Shown here in pieces: positions 26,497-35,428 of a stretch of DNA of 52,438 nucleotides. Under the pieces are notes generated by a model. That model was not told the DNA's origin. It saw nothing but the letters and a program-made list of their open reading frames with translations, and searched no databases. Source of the stretch: Nitrospirota bacterium (GTDB lineage: Bacteria > Nitrospirota > Thermodesulfovibrionia > Thermodesulfovibrionales > Dissulfurispiraceae); contig JAMCVZ010000010.1 of the NCBI GenBank assembly GCA_023476565.1, forward strand, positions 1 through 52,438, given 5' to 3'. Position 1 is the first letter of the stretch. Each line of letters opens with the position of its first letter. The translations under genes were made by a program, and so were the position numbers.

Positions 26497-26534
26497 AAAA
26501 CTAATAATCTTTGAGGAAGAATCAGGAGACGACA

Positions 26535-27842
26535 ATGAGAAGAAGATCCGGACATTTCACGGCTATTTTCCTTATGATGCTTGTTTTGCCGGTACAGGTG
26601 CATGCATCGGGGTCCATAACCGGACAGGTTATCGATGCCTTCACCAAGAAGCCTATTAAGGGCGCAATCGTCACTTTAAACAACGGCGCTGTCCAGACCG
26701 ATGACAACGGCACGTTTACCGTGGCAAATACCGCAACCAGAATAGCGGTAAGGGCAGCCGGATACCTGAGGACCGAGATGTATTCGCTCAGTCCTCAAAC
26801 CAGGGGGCCGCTTGAATTCAAATTACAGCCTTTTACCCCCAAAGCCCTTTATCTGACCTTTTACGGGATAGGGGACAGAAAGCTTCGCGAATCAGCGCTC
26901 AAGCTTATCGATGAGACCGAGCTCAATGCACTCGTTATAGATGTCAAAGGCGACAGGGGTGTAATAACGTACAAGACTTCTATCCCGATGGCCTCCGAGA
27001 TCGGCGCCCAAAAGCTGGTTATCGTAAAAGATATAAAGGGCCTTATCAAGTCGTTGAAAGAGAGGGGCGTGTACACAATCGCACGCATTGTGACCTTCAA
27101 GGACAACACCCTCGGCACAGCCCGGCCTGACCTGGCGATAAAGACCAAAGAGGGGAATATATGGCGCGACAGAGAGAATCTCATCTGGGTCGACCCGGCC
27201 AGGAAGGAGGTATGGGAGTACAACATCAGCATAGCTGTTGAGGCAGCCCGGAACGGGTTTGACGAGATACAGTTCGACTATGTCCGCTTCCCGGACAGGA
27301 AGGGGCTCGCCTTCTCGATACAAAATACCGAAGAGAACAGGGTAAACGCCATCTCCGGGTTCCTCGCTGAAGCAAAAAAGAGGCTTGCGCCCTACAATGT
27401 ATATATTGCTGCCGACATTTTCGGCTATGTTTCCTGGAACCTCGACGATACCCAGATCGGGCAGAGGCTCGACAGGGTCGTGCCCTATGTCGATTATATT
27501 TCCCTGATGCTTTATCCTTCAGGGTTCCAGTTCGGAATACCCGGCTACAGGAATCCTGTTGCGCACCCTTACGAGATAGTCTATCTTTCCTTGAAAAAAT
27601 CCAGGGAGCGTACTAATATTCCATCAGTCCGGTTCAGGCCGTGGCTTCAGGCCTTCAAAGATTACGCCTTCGACAGAAGACATTTCTACGGCCCGGAGAT
27701 CAGAAGTCAGATAAAGGCTGCCGAGGAGTTCGGATCCGGTGGCTGGATGCTCTGGAACCCGAGGAATGTATATGTTTCTGATGGACTGAAGAGAAAGGCG
27801 ACTCTCTCAAGGGACAAAATAAAATCCAATGCCTCAGGCTAA
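26535..27842 (+). CDS. Putative glycoside hydrolase (DUF4015) with carboxypeptidase-regulatory-like domain
   Basis: A 435-residue exported protein. A signal peptide (to about residue 23) is followed by a beta-sandwich domain (GSITGQVIDAFTKKPIKGAIVTL, to about residue 95) and a TIM-barrel DUF4015 domain (ALYLTFYGI, NALVIDVKGDRG, IARIVTFKD, FDEIQFDYVRFPD, PYVDYISLMLYPSG, RPWLQAF). DUF4015 proteins are related to GH13/GH114-like enzymes; EIQFDYVRFP carries the probable acid residues. The substrate is unknown, perhaps a surface polysaccharide, since a deacetylase precedes and a muramidase fusion follows. AGGAGA lies 6 nt before the ATG. Confidence 0.85.
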   Translation: MRRRSGHFTAIFLMMLVLPVQVHASGSITGQVIDAFTKKPIKGAIVTLNNGAVQTDDNGTFTVANTATRIAVRAAGYLRTEMYSLSPQTRGPLEFKLQPFTPKALYLTFYGIGDRKLRESALKLIDETELNALVIDVKGDRGVITYKTSIPMASEIGAQKLVIVKDIKGLIKSLKERGVYTIARIVTFKDNTLGTARPDLAIKTKEGNIWRDRENLIWVDPARKEVWEYNISIAVEAARNGFDEIQFDYVRFPDRKGLAFSIQNTEENRVNAISGFLAEAKKRLAPYNVYIAADIFGYVSWNLDDTQIGQRLDRVVPYVDYISLMLYPSGFQFGIPGYRNPVAHPYEIVYLSLKKSRERTNIPSVRFRPWLQAFKDYAFDRRHFYGPEIRSQIKAAEEFGSGGWMLWNPRNVYVSDGLKRKATLSRDKIKSNASG

Positions 27843-30246
27843 AACAGAGAGCGATAACAGTTGTGAGGGGATAAGGAATCTCCTCACAGTTTTCCTGTGT
27901 ATCTTTCTTAAGCTGATCACGGTAACCGCCGCACTGGCCCAGGACGGCGCAGGCCATACCCCACCATTACGCGAAGAGCACCTCGCCCCCATCCAGGATA
28001 TTGTCGAAAAAGAGATAACCGCCGGGAACACCCCCGGGGCAGTGGTGTTCATCGGGACCCCGGAGAGGATCATATATCGCCGGGCATTCGGCAACCGCAC
28101 CCTTGAGCCGAAAAAAATCCCCATGTCCGAGGATACCATCTTTGACCTAGCCTCCCTCACCAAGGCGGTTGCAACAACCACTGCAATAATGCAGCTTGTG
28201 GAAAAGAAAAAGATAAACGTTGACGCACCGGTCTACAGGTACTGGCCCGCTTTTAAGGCAAACGGCAAAAAGCAGATAAAGATCCGCGAGCTCCTCACCC
28301 ACTATTCCGGCCTCAGGGCTGATCTGAAATTGAAGCCGAAATGGTCGGGGTACAAGGCAGCCATGAAGATGATCATCCGGGAGAAGCCCCTCTCTGATCC
28401 CGGAGCCTGTTTCAACTACAGCGACATCAATTTTGCGATACTCGGCGAGCTGGTGCGCAGGGTTTCAGGGCAGCCCCTTAATGTGTACTGCGCCAAAAAT
28501 ATTTTCAAGCCTCTGGGAATGAAGGACACCGGCTTCAGGCCGTCGGCATCTCTGCATGATCGCATTGCGCCGACCCAGTACCACGGAAGGAAGCCGGCAT
28601 GCGGTACGGTTCATGATCCCATGTGTTATAGAATGGGCGGACTTGCAGGGCATGCCGGGCTTTTTTCGACAGCCGATGACCTCTCCATTTTCGCCCGGAT
28701 GCTCCTGAACGGCGGAAGCCTCAATGGCGTGCGTATACTCAGCCGGCAAACCGTTGAAAAGATGACCACCCCCCAATCCCCGACTGACAGAAAACCCCTG
28801 CGGGGTTTCGGATGGGATATCGAACCGCCCCTTGCCGCCAATCGCGAAGACCTCTTCCCGGCGGGCTCCTATTCCCACCTGGGGTATACCGGGACCTCGC
28901 TGTGGATCGACCCGGTAACGAGTACCTACGTCATTATTTTAACCAACAGGGTACATCCGGACGGTAAAGGCGATGTAAAGGTCTTACGGGCCCGGATCAA
29001 GAAGATAGTTTCGGATGCGAACGGGCCGGTAACAGCCGAACAGGTCCTCGCCAGACGCCCCTCGCTGGTCGGCTCCTACGGGCGGATGAAAGGTTACACG
29101 CTGCAGAGCTTCCGCGGCGGAAAAGTCATGACAGGAATAGATGTCCTTAATGCCGAGCAATTCTCATCCCTGTCAGGGTTGCGGGTGGGACTCATCACCA
29201 ACCACTCCGGCATAGATTCAGAAGGACGGCGCACGCTCGACCTGCTCCTTAAGGCGCCCGGGGTGAAGCTGGCGGCAATCTTCAGCCCCGAGCACGGCCT
29301 GTTCGGCAAGGCGGATGAAAAGGTGGCCTCGATGAAAGACCCCCTCTCCGGCCTGCCTGTTTACAGTCTCTACGGCGACGCCAGGCGGCCTACCGGGAAG
29401 ATGCTGAAAGGCATCGACGCGCTCATCTTTGATATTCAGGATGCGGGTGTCCGCTTTTATACGTATATATCTACAATGGGCTACGCAATGGAAGCGGCGG
29501 CAAAAAGGGGAATCGATTTCTACGTCCTCGACAGGCCGAACCCTATAAACGCCTCACTGGTGCAGGGGCCTGTTATGGACAGGGACCTGAAATCCTTTAC
29601 CGGTTATTTCCCCCTTCCTGTCAGGCACGGCATGACTGTGGGAGAGTTGGCCGAAATGTTCAACGCTGAAAACAACATCGGGGCGAAGCTGCATGTAGTC
29701 AAGATGTCGGGATACAGCCGCACCGACTGGTTCGATGAGACCGGCCTTCAATGGGTGAATCCCTCCCCGAACCTGCGCAGCCTTACTGAAACCATTCTCT
29801 ATCCCGGAGTTGCGCTGATTGAAGGCGCCAACGTGAGTGTCGGGCGGGGTACTGACTCGCCCTTTGAGCTCCTCGGGGCCCCTTGGATCAATGCCGCGGA
29901 GCTTGCAGCATATCTGGGTAAACGCAATATCCGGGGGGTCCGGTTTGTTCCTGAAGATTTCACTCCCGGAGGGTACATCTATAAAAACCGTGTATGCCAC
30001 GGGGTCAGGATCATTCTGGACGATCGCCGGGAGCTCGATTCCACGGTATTGGGCATTGAGATTGTAAGTGCGCTCTACAGGCTCTTCCCCAGGGATTTCC
30101 AGCTTGATAAAACGCTCGGGCTTATCGGTGCACGCACTGTCCTGCAAGCCATAAAGGACGGCCAGGACCCGGCATCCGTCGTGCTGCTCTGGCAATCACC
30201 GCTTGAGCAGTTCCTCAAATTACGGGCCAAATACCTGCTTTATTAA
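27829..30246 (+). CDS. Serine hydrolase (beta-lactamase fold) fused to exo-muramidase NamZ (DUF1343)
   Basis: An 805-residue two-domain protein. After a signal segment, residues about 50-400 are a class C beta-lactamase/esterase-type hydrolase with SLTK (S-x-x-K, in LASLTKAVATT), YSDIN (Y-x-N-like) and HLGYTGTS. Residues about 425-805 are DUF1343, the NamZ-type exo-beta-N-acetylmuramidase (GLITNHSGID, FSPEHGLFG, IFDIQDAGVRFYTYIST, DRPNPI, GVALIEGANVSVGRGTD). NamZ removes terminal MurNAc from peptidoglycan fragments for recycling. The fusion suggests combined peptide or ester trimming and glycan trimming in the periplasm. It overlaps the upstream gene by 14 nt, so is probably co-expressed with it. 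Confidence 0.9.
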   Translation: MPQAKTESDNSCEGIRNLLTVFLCIFLKLITVTAALAQDGAGHTPPLREEHLAPIQDIVEKEITAGNTPGAVVFIGTPERIIYRRAFGNRTLEPKKIPMSEDTIFDLASLTKAVATTTAIMQLVEKKKINVDAPVYRYWPAFKANGKKQIKIRELLTHYSGLRADLKLKPKWSGYKAAMKMIIREKPLSDPGACFNYSDINFAILGELVRRVSGQPLNVYCAKNIFKPLGMKDTGFRPSASLHDRIAPTQYHGRKPACGTVHDPMCYRMGGLAGHAGLFSTADDLSIFARMLLNGGSLNGVRILSRQTVEKMTTPQSPTDRKPLRGFGWDIEPPLAANREDLFPAGSYSHLGYTGTSLWIDPVTSTYVIILTNRVHPDGKGDVKVLRARIKKIVSDANGPVTAEQVLARRPSLVGSYGRMKGYTLQSFRGGKVMTGIDVLNAEQFSSLSGLRVGLITNHSGIDSEGRRTLDLLLKAPGVKLAAIFSPEHGLFGKADEKVASMKDPLSGLPVYSLYGDARRPTGKMLKGIDALIFDIQDAGVRFYTYISTMGYAMEAAAKRGIDFYVLDRPNPINASLVQGPVMDRDLKSFTGYFPLPVRHGMTVGELAEMFNAENNIGAKLHVVKMSGYSRTDWFDETGLQWVNPSPNLRSLTETILYPGVALIEGANVSVGRGTDSPFELLGAPWINAAELAAYLGKRNIRGVRFVPEDFTPGGYIYKNRVCHGVRIILDDRRELDSTVLGIEIVSALYRLFPRDFQLDKTLGLIGARTVLQAIKDGQDPASVVLLWQSPLEQFLKLRAKYLLY

Positions 30247-30369
30247 ATATAAGTACTCCCGCCTCCCAATAATTCATGCAGGTTTTGGATTTTGAGCCTT
30301 TTGGGTTTGTTTGTGATTTGGGATTTTAACTCTCTCTACAGTCTAAACGCAGTCTTCAAAAATAATTTC

Positions 30370-30378
30370 TGCTATAAT
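30370..30378 (+). promoter_or_regulatory. Extended -10 promoter of the channel-like gene
   Basis: TG-C-TATAAT lies 31 nt before the ATG at 30410, with GAGGGGG as ribosome site in the short leader. Confidence 0.5.
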
Positions 30379-30409
30379 TCCGTATATATATCGAGGGGGA
30401 CAACCGTTC

Positions 30410-30772
30410 ATGTTTGAGCACCACCGGAAACCGCTGCTCAGCCGCAGGGCCTTCCTTCGCAGGCAAGTGCGGCACACCGCTTTCTCATTAATTATCCTGG
30501 GGTTCTCGATCGGCATCGGGATGATCGGGTATCACTACTTCGGGCGGCTCTGCTGGGTTGATGCGTTTCTCAATGCCTCGATGATCTTAACGGGCATGGG
30601 ACCGGTAGACCACATGGATTCAAGCAGAGGAAAAATATTTGCCGCCTTGTATGCCCTGTTCAGCGGGATAGCGTTCCTCACCTTTGCTGCCGTTCTTTTT
30701 TCTCCGATTTATCACAGGTTCCTGCACAAGTTCCACCTTGCTTTCGAAGAGGATGAAAATAAGACCGGGTAG
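30410..30772 (+). CDS. Two-TM ion-channel-like protein without a canonical K+ filter
   Basis: A 120-residue inner-membrane protein. TM1 is about residues 24-44 and TM2 about 80-105, with a hydrophobic re-entrant loop between them (DAFLNASMILTGMGPV). The layout matches two-TM potassium channel pores, but the selectivity sequence TVGYG is replaced by TGMGP. Homologues with GGMGP-type loops are annotated as channel family proteins without known ion. It has its own promoter and a good ribosome site. The assignment rests on topology and loop position only. Confidence 0.62.
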   Translation: MFEHHRKPLLSRRAFLRRQVRHTAFSLIILGFSIGIGMIGYHYFGRLCWVDAFLNASMILTGMGPVDHMDSSRGKIFAALYALFSGIAFLTFAAVLFSPIYHRFLHKFHLAFEEDENKTG

Positions 30773-30834
30773 CCGGGGAGAGCTATGAAAGAGAGCTCCT
30801 TCATTTTTTCCCTGGCCTGACTTTAATTCCAGGG

Positions 30835-31167
30835 TTATTTCACAAACTCGACCTCGATCGCAAGCACCCCGTGCGGCGGCTCATCGTGGAGGCCAACCGC
30901 CCTCAATGCATGCAATGCTTCCTCCGCGCTCTTTGCCTCCGGCGCCACTTTCCGGTAATGCTCATGGTGAATGAGATCCTGGAGCCCCGGATAGCCCCGG
31001 ATGCCCTTGACCTTTACCTCTGTTGCGCTGTAATGAATACTGTCCCCTTTTTTAACATCAGCATATTTCTCTGAGTTTACCCGCACATCAATGGTCTTGC
31101 GCCCCTCCCTGACAGCCTTTTCCCATTCCGGCTTGATAGCAAAATGAAATGAAGTCCTGAATGTCAT
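30835..31167 (-). CDS. ASCH-domain protein
   Basis: A 110-residue protein with an ASCH (PUA-like) fold: FAIKPEWEKAVREGRKTIDVRVNSEKYADVKKGDSIHY, then EALHALRAVGLHDEPPHGVLAIEVEFV. ASCH proteins bind RNA or nucleotides, and some are N4-acetylcytidine amidohydrolases. The ATG at 31167 has GGAGGTG 3-4 nt upstream, so the further upstream TTG (31203) is not the start. No neighbour explains its role. Confidence 0.82.
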   Translation of the reverse strand: MTFRTSFHFAIKPEWEKAVREGRKTIDVRVNSEKYADVKKGDSIHYSATEVKVKGIRGYPGLQDLIHHEHYRKVAPEAKSAEEALHALRAVGLHDEPPHGVLAIEVEFVK

Positions 31168-31532
31168 ATACACCTCCCTGCTGGCGGGAATTTTGGGAAT
31201 CAAGCATCTATATTAATTTTATAAAAAAATCCCCCAAATGTCTTCCGGGTTCTTGCTGCCCGGCAGACCGGCACAGGAGCGGGTGTTTCAGCGCCGCATA
31301 AACATAGTACGCGGCTCAACGTTCTCCTCCCCTCTTCAGCCATATTCCCTTGTGCGCAACGGTATACTTCAGGAATAAACAACAGCAATCCCCTTACAGA
31401 CGTACAAATGCTCAGGATCCGTAATAATTGGAGAGCAGCGTGTATTACGTCGAGATGACATCAGGATGAAGAGAAACGGCTGTGGTTCAGGCTTTCAGTC
31501 TGTCCCGGATGCTTTTTATTTTTTATGTGCGA
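31168..31532. other. Intergenic region between ASCH gene and cytochrome gene
   Basis: This 365-nt gap holds the promoter region of the ASCH gene (AT-rich, with TATAAA at about 31219-31224 on the minus strand) and the 3' flank of the cytochrome gene. I see no RNA gene, no complete ORF and no clear terminator. Confidence 0.4.
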
Positions 31533-32651
31533 CTAATTCTTTTGAGTATGACAGGTGAAACAGCCGCCGCTTCCGCCCCCACCTGCTACCATGGTATTGT
31601 AGTCCCACCTGAGCATATCCGGGTAATCCGAAGCATGTGCTACATGGCAGGACAAGCACATGACGACATCCGTTCCGGGGGTAACAACATTGCTCATAGC
31701 GTCCGGAACCACCGTCCTCGCAACAGGGGCCTCAACGCTGTATGTCGTATATGCGGCATATTCACCGGCAGCTTTCAAGGTCACATCGGCAGGATGCCTT
31801 TTGAACGGTGATGAGGTACTGCCTCCTATACCCTGCAGCGAGTGGAAATCTCTATGGCACATCCCGCAAAAACCGCTTATCGTATTATTTTGGGGATTCC
31901 ACCCCGAGCTTCCATGACAACTAGTGCACGGGCTGCTGGACGAGGAGATACTCATCGGCGCAGTTGCCCCAAAATACTCATTATGATTAGTCGCATCCTT
32001 GTTCTGCCATTTATAGGTCCCGTTGTTTTCGTACCCCTTAACTCCCAACAGAAACCTGTAGCTGTTGTAAACCTTATCAGCGACATCGCACTTGCCGTCC
32101 ACGTTTTGGTGGTGAGCGCCTTTGATACCCGTTGACGAATTTTTGGCATGGCAGCCGCCCGACTCGGCACAGGTTAGAGTATCTCTCGTTGGGCCGTGAT
32201 CATGGCCCGGAGGGAAACCGGTAATTACATCTTCCAGATAAGCAGCGCCAAGGTCTATTACATTGTGCCCCTTCCGATTGGAAGCGCCGCTTCCTTTCGC
32301 ACCAGTGATATAGGCGAAATTCCCACCTGCCAGATCTCCTGAGCCATCGGTATGCCATACCTGGGGAATATCGCTTCCGCCAATATTCACAATCTTTGCC
32401 GTGCCTATCCCGTGGCATCCCAGACAGGTGCCGCGAGTCAAAGATGGATTTGGACCGGAGACTTTCCATGCCTCGCCGCTGGCCCCGTATGCAGCCATGG
32501 GTGAGCCGTTCTGGCTATTATGCATGGTATGGCAGTTAGCGCATGGTCCCGTTATTTTGGCGTTAAGCGCTGGAGGATAGCTTATAGAGATAAGGGCTAT
32601 TATGAAGGGGATGCAGAGAAATGAAGCCTTTAAGGGAAATTCGCTAAGCAT
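31533..32651 (-). CDS. Periplasmic multihaem cytochrome c
   Basis: A 372-residue exported protein with six CXXCH haem c motifs (CANCH, CLGCH, CTSCH, CGMCH, CLSCH, CFTCH) and one CX5CH variant (CAESGGCH), so six to seven haems. A signal peptide is followed at once by the first motif ([14 protein letters not shown]). The [13 protein letters not shown] and CHRDFH motifs resemble doubled-CXXCH and NrfA/OmcA-accessory-type proteins of anaerobes. It probably acts in periplasmic or outer-surface electron transfer. Nothing else in the cluster is a redox partner. The ATG 32651 has AGGGG 6 nt upstream. A GGGTC-A-GACCC hairpin lies in its 5' region. Confidence 0.9.
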   Translation of the reverse strand: MLSEFPLKASFLCIPFIIALISISYPPALNAKITGPCANCHTMHNSQNGSPMAAYGASGEAWKVSGPNPSLTRGTCLGCHGIGTAKIVNIGGSDIPQVWHTDGSGDLAGGNFAYITGAKGSGASNRKGHNVIDLGAAYLEDVITGFPPGHDHGPTRDTLTCAESGGCHAKNSSTGIKGAHHQNVDGKCDVADKVYNSYRFLLGVKGYENNGTYKWQNKDATNHNEYFGATAPMSISSSSSPCTSCHGSSGWNPQNNTISGFCGMCHRDFHSLQGIGGSTSSPFKRHPADVTLKAAGEYAAYTTYSVEAPVARTVVPDAMSNVVTPGTDVVMCLSCHVAHASDYPDMLRWDYNTMVAGGGGSGGCFTCHTQKN

Positions 32652-32821
32652 GTTCTACCCCTTTTTCCTAAAGGTTGGTAGAAAAGGGTCTGACCCGCAG
32701 ATAAGCAGTCGGTCGAATTCCGAACCTTTTCCCTTTTATTACGATGGCAGAATATTGTGCCGCCCGTTCGAGCTCTTAATATGTAATTCGGCAATTATCT
32801 AATAATCTTTAATATATTTTA

Positions 32822-32909
32822 GGTTTGGGGTCAGGTTTGCATTCGTGCATTTGACACAAGAAAGGCATTGTGTATTCTAAATGCATGTATGCAAGCCTGA
32901 CCCCAAACC
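32822..32909. repeat. REP/MITE-like imperfect palindrome beside tRNA-Met
   Basis: The arms GGTTTGGGGTCAGGTTTGC (32822-32840) and GCAAGCCTGACCCCAAACC (32891-32909) are inverted repeats with one mismatch, and pairing continues into the loop (GTGCAT/ATGCAT). The GGGGTCAG core resembles bacterial REP/MITE palindromes mobilised by Y1 transposases. No transposase is in the window. It lies 23 nt from the 3' end of the tRNA gene. Confidence 0.6.
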
Positions 32910-32932
32910 AAAACAAACCTAAACCACAAAAT

Positions 32933-33009
32933 TGGTGGCGGTGCAGGGAATCGAACCCCGGACACTGCGGATATGAGCCGCATGCTCTAACCGTCTGAGC
33001 TACACCGCC
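32933..33009 (-). tRNA. tRNA-Met (CAT anticodon), elongator type
   Basis: A full cloverleaf can be drawn on the minus strand: acceptor GGCGGTG/CACCGCC, D arm GCTC/GAGC, anticodon arm TGCGG-CTCATAT-CCGCA with CAT, T arm CGGGG-TTCGATT-CCCTG, and an encoded ACCA end. The 5' part is nearly identical to elongator tRNA-Met of other bacteria (GGCGGTGTAGCTCAG), and the first acceptor base pair is closed, so it is not an initiator. A tRNA-Ile2 (CAU modified) is possible but less likely. Confidence 0.93.
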
Positions 33010-33106
33010 TTTACAGGAAAGAAATATTATAGCAAACAGTTGTCTTTGTAGGCAATATGTCGTATGAGCTCGATACCAGAAAATAGCCTCCAAGCGCCCC
33101 TCTATA

Positions 33107-33856
33107 CTACTTGCCTTTTTCCTGTATCTCCCAGAGCTTCAGGTACTTGAGAAAGGTGTAGAAGCTATACAGCAGCGCGAGGATGAGCCCGTGAAAGCCG
33201 TCCCTGAAGCCCTGCTGGAGCAGGAACATTTTAAGAAATGTGAATGGAGGCTTTATGAAGAGATAACAGGGCTTGAACGAGATGCCTTTCCCCTTTAATT
33301 CCCGCGCGGCAAGGGTGGAGTAGTTATCCATTTTTTTAATGTAACCGGAAATCGTTCTGTAGGTAAAATGCTCCAGGGGGCTCTTGAGGTGGCTTGTCTT
33401 GCCGTTGACCACGATCTTCTCATGCACCTCCCTTTGCTCCATGTAAGCGGAATCCTTCCTGAACAGCCTCAAGGTATAATCAGGCCACCAGCCGCTGTAT
33501 CTTATCCATCTGCCGAGGAAGAAATTTTTCCTCGGGATATAATAACCCTGATACCCGGCGTTCGCAATGGCATCGGCAATGTCTCTCTTTAATTCCCCGG
33601 TCACCCGCTCGTCGGAATCAAGGACCAGAACCCACGGCTGCGTTGCCCTATCAATGCCTGTCTGCTTCTGCTTCGCATATCCCTGCCATTTGATCCGGTA
33701 GATTTTCGCATCGAATCTCTGCGCGATCGCTACGGTATCATCCGTGCTGAAGTCATCGATAACGATAATCTCGGGGAATTCGCGCACACTCCGGAGCGCC
33801 TCTTCGATGTTCATCCCCTCGTTTTTTGTAACGATGACAACAGATGCCGGTATCAG
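33107..33856 (-). CDS. WaaE/KdtX-family LPS core glycosyltransferase with apparent CTG start
   Basis: A GT2 enzyme of about 249 residues acting on lipopolysaccharide core at the cytoplasmic face. Signatures: VVIVTKNEG, IDDFSTDDTV, LDSDERVT (DxD), NFFLGRWIRYSGWWPDYTLRLFRK and REVHE, which are typical of WaaE. The first ATG (33814) would cut off SVVIVTKNEG, the nucleotide-sugar-binding strand. In frame upstream is CTG 33856, overlapping the TGA of the DUF3108 gene (CTGA), with perfect AGGAGG 6 nt before it. So CTG is the probable start. Gene order with the DUF3108 gene suggests coupling. Confidence 0.85.
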   Translation of the reverse strand: MIPASVVIVTKNEGMNIEEALRSVREFPEIIVIDDFSTDDTVAIAQRFDAKIYRIKWQGYAKQKQTGIDRATQPWVLVLDSDERVTGELKRDIADAIANAGYQGYYIPRKNFFLGRWIRYSGWWPDYTLRLFRKDSAYMEQREVHEKIVVNGKTSHLKSPLEHFTYRTISGYIKKMDNYSTLAARELKGKGISFKPCYLFIKPPFTFLKMFLLQQGFRDGFHGLILALLYSFYTFLKYLKLWEIQEKGK

Positions 33857-34644
33857 TACTGGCCTCCTGCAAGGGTCGCCTTAACAGAGCCGATCGAGAC
33901 CTTTGTCTTCAGCAGAACGGGTATCCTCTTGCTGTCATCGGTCAGCCATATGTAGAGGTCTCCCTTTTTGTGAAAGATGCCCTCTGATTTAATGATCGGC
34001 TTTATGAGAATAGTGTTGAATGTACCCGCCGGGGTTTCCACGACCTCTCTTTTCAACACCTGAACCTCTGCCTTGTACAATTTTTTATTGTCGAATACAT
34101 CGACATAGACGGATTTCCCCACCTCCAGAGGAAGTGTCCTGACGTAATAAAAACTCGAAAGCGGGTCCATGGCCGATTCGTTTATGCCGAAAACCATCTT
34201 CTCTCTGTTCAGATGATTTATATACGTTGCCTTTTTTGCTGTGTGGTCAAGCATAACCTCTTTATCCCTCCGGTAGCGCCCCTCTCTTAATCTGATCTTA
34301 TAGTGGTAGGGGACTCCCACAAAATTATCATATAAGCCCCCGGGATTCTCTTTTTTGAGAGTGCTTACCACGATATCTTCAACACGATGAAATACCGAAA
34401 CCAATTTTGTGGAGTTCGCCTTTGATATGAATTGTATGCTTGCGCCGTTTTCCTTAGCCTCAAGCACCGCCTCCCCTGTCTTGATGCCGGCCCAGGTAAG
34501 ATCGTAGTGCAATTTCTCAGGCACGCTGAACGACAGGGCCTCCGGAATGTCCAGGGGAAAAGCGAAAAGCGCAACTGCCAGCGCATAGCCGGAAAGCGCC
34601 ATGCCCCGGGCCCTGAAGGTATAATTTCTCATTATTTTTTTCAT
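33853..34644 (-). CDS. DUF3108 family exported protein
   Basis: A 263-residue protein with an N-terminal signal or anchor (ALSGYALAVALFAFPLDI). The body matches DUF3108, a lipid-binding-like beta-rich domain found in envelope proteins (LHYDLTWAGIKTGEAVLEA, DPLSSFYYVRTLPLEVGKS, PAGTFNTILIKP, LYIWLTDDSKRIPVLLKTKVSIGSVKATL). The function is unknown; neighbours in other genomes are envelope or LPS genes, consistent with the following WaaE-like gene. It is transcribed divergently from hisA across about 43 nt. Confidence 0.85.
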   Translation of the reverse strand: MKKIMRNYTFRARGMALSGYALAVALFAFPLDIPEALSFSVPEKLHYDLTWAGIKTGEAVLEAKENGASIQFISKANSTKLVSVFHRVEDIVVSTLKKENPGGLYDNFVGVPYHYKIRLREGRYRRDKEVMLDHTAKKATYINHLNREKMVFGINESAMDPLSSFYYVRTLPLEVGKSVYVDVFDNKKLYKAEVQVLKREVVETPAGTFNTILIKPIIKSEGIFHKKGDLYIWLTDDSKRIPVLLKTKVSIGSVKATLAGGQY

Positions 34645-34673
34645 TCTCTTCTTACTGTGATGAAGCGGTATTA

Positions 34674-34682
34674 TGTTATATT
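34674..34682 (+). promoter_or_regulatory. Extended -10 promoter of hisA (leaderless type)
   Basis: TG-T-TATATT ends 5 nt before the hisA ATG (34688), so transcription would begin at the start codon. No Shine-Dalgarno site exists upstream. Confidence 0.5.
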
Positions 34683-34687
34683 ACTGT

Positions 34688-35413
34688 ATGGTTATAATTC
34701 CTGCAATAGATTTGAAAGACGGCCTCTGCGTAAGGCTCCTTCAGGGCAGGAAAGAGGATGCCACCGTGTATTCAGATGACCCCGTGGCCACTGCGCGGAA
34801 ATGGGAATCATACGGGGCAAAGCTCCTGCACGTGGTCGATCTTGACGGCGCTTTTACCGGGAACCAGAAAAACTTCGAAAGCATACGGAAAATCAGGGAA
34901 TCCATATCCATGGACATCGAAGTGGGCGGCGGCATACGAGACATAGACAGAATCGACAAACTCGTTTCACTGGGGATCAACAGGGTGATCTTGGGTACGG
35001 TTGCAATAGAAAATCCCGGGCTTGTTAAAGAGGCGTGCAGGAAATATCCGGGCAGGGTGGTTATCGGGATCGATGCGAAAAACGGACTCGTTGCCGTAAA
35101 GGGATGGGTGGAAGTCACGCAGGTCAGGGCGAGAGACCTTGCCTTGCAGATGCAGGGACACGGGGCTGCCGGGATAATTTATACGGACATTTCAAAAGAC
35201 GGCATGATGACCGGCCCCAATATCGAAGCGACACGGGAAATGGCGGAGGCGCTGGACATTCCCGTCATAGCTTCAGGAGGCGTATCGTCCATAGATGATA
35301 TAAAAAGACTGTTGGGGATAAAGGGCCTGTGGGGAGCGATCACCGGCAAGGCCATCTATTCGGGCTCCCTGGATTTGAAAAGCGCGATAGAGCTCACAAT
35401 GCGCAATGCGTAA
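34688..35413 (+). CDS. hisA: HisA, ProFAR isomerase
   Basis: Converts ProFAR to PRFAR in histidine synthesis, cytoplasmic TIM barrel. The protein has 241 residues. [17 protein letters not shown] is the canonical N-terminus with the catalytic Asp, and [15 protein letters not shown] carries the second Asp; [11 protein letters not shown] binds phosphate. The C-terminal RNA tail is encoded by AATGCG repeats. ATG 34688 is chosen for the N-terminus match; upstream ATG codons only add LYYC. hisF follows after 15 nt. Confidence 0.95.
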   Translation: MVIIPAIDLKDGLCVRLLQGRKEDATVYSDDPVATARKWESYGAKLLHVVDLDGAFTGNQKNFESIRKIRESISMDIEVGGGIRDIDRIDKLVSLGINRVILGTVAIENPGLVKEACRKYPGRVVIGIDAKNGLVAVKGWVEVTQVRARDLALQMQGHGAAGIIYTDISKDGMMTGPNIEATREMAEALDIPVIASGGVSSIDDIKRLLGIKGLWGAITGKAIYSGSLDLKSAIELTMRNA

Positions 35414-35428
35414 TGAGAGGTTTTCAGT

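Noticed and set aside
29554-30195. Minus-strand ORF of 213 codons
   Set aside because: Antisense of the NamZ domain, which has clear motifs on the plus strand.
32730-32770. Sigma54 promoter before the cytochrome gene
   Set aside because: GGCAC and TGC are seen but the GG to GC spacing is one base too long and the first T is missing.
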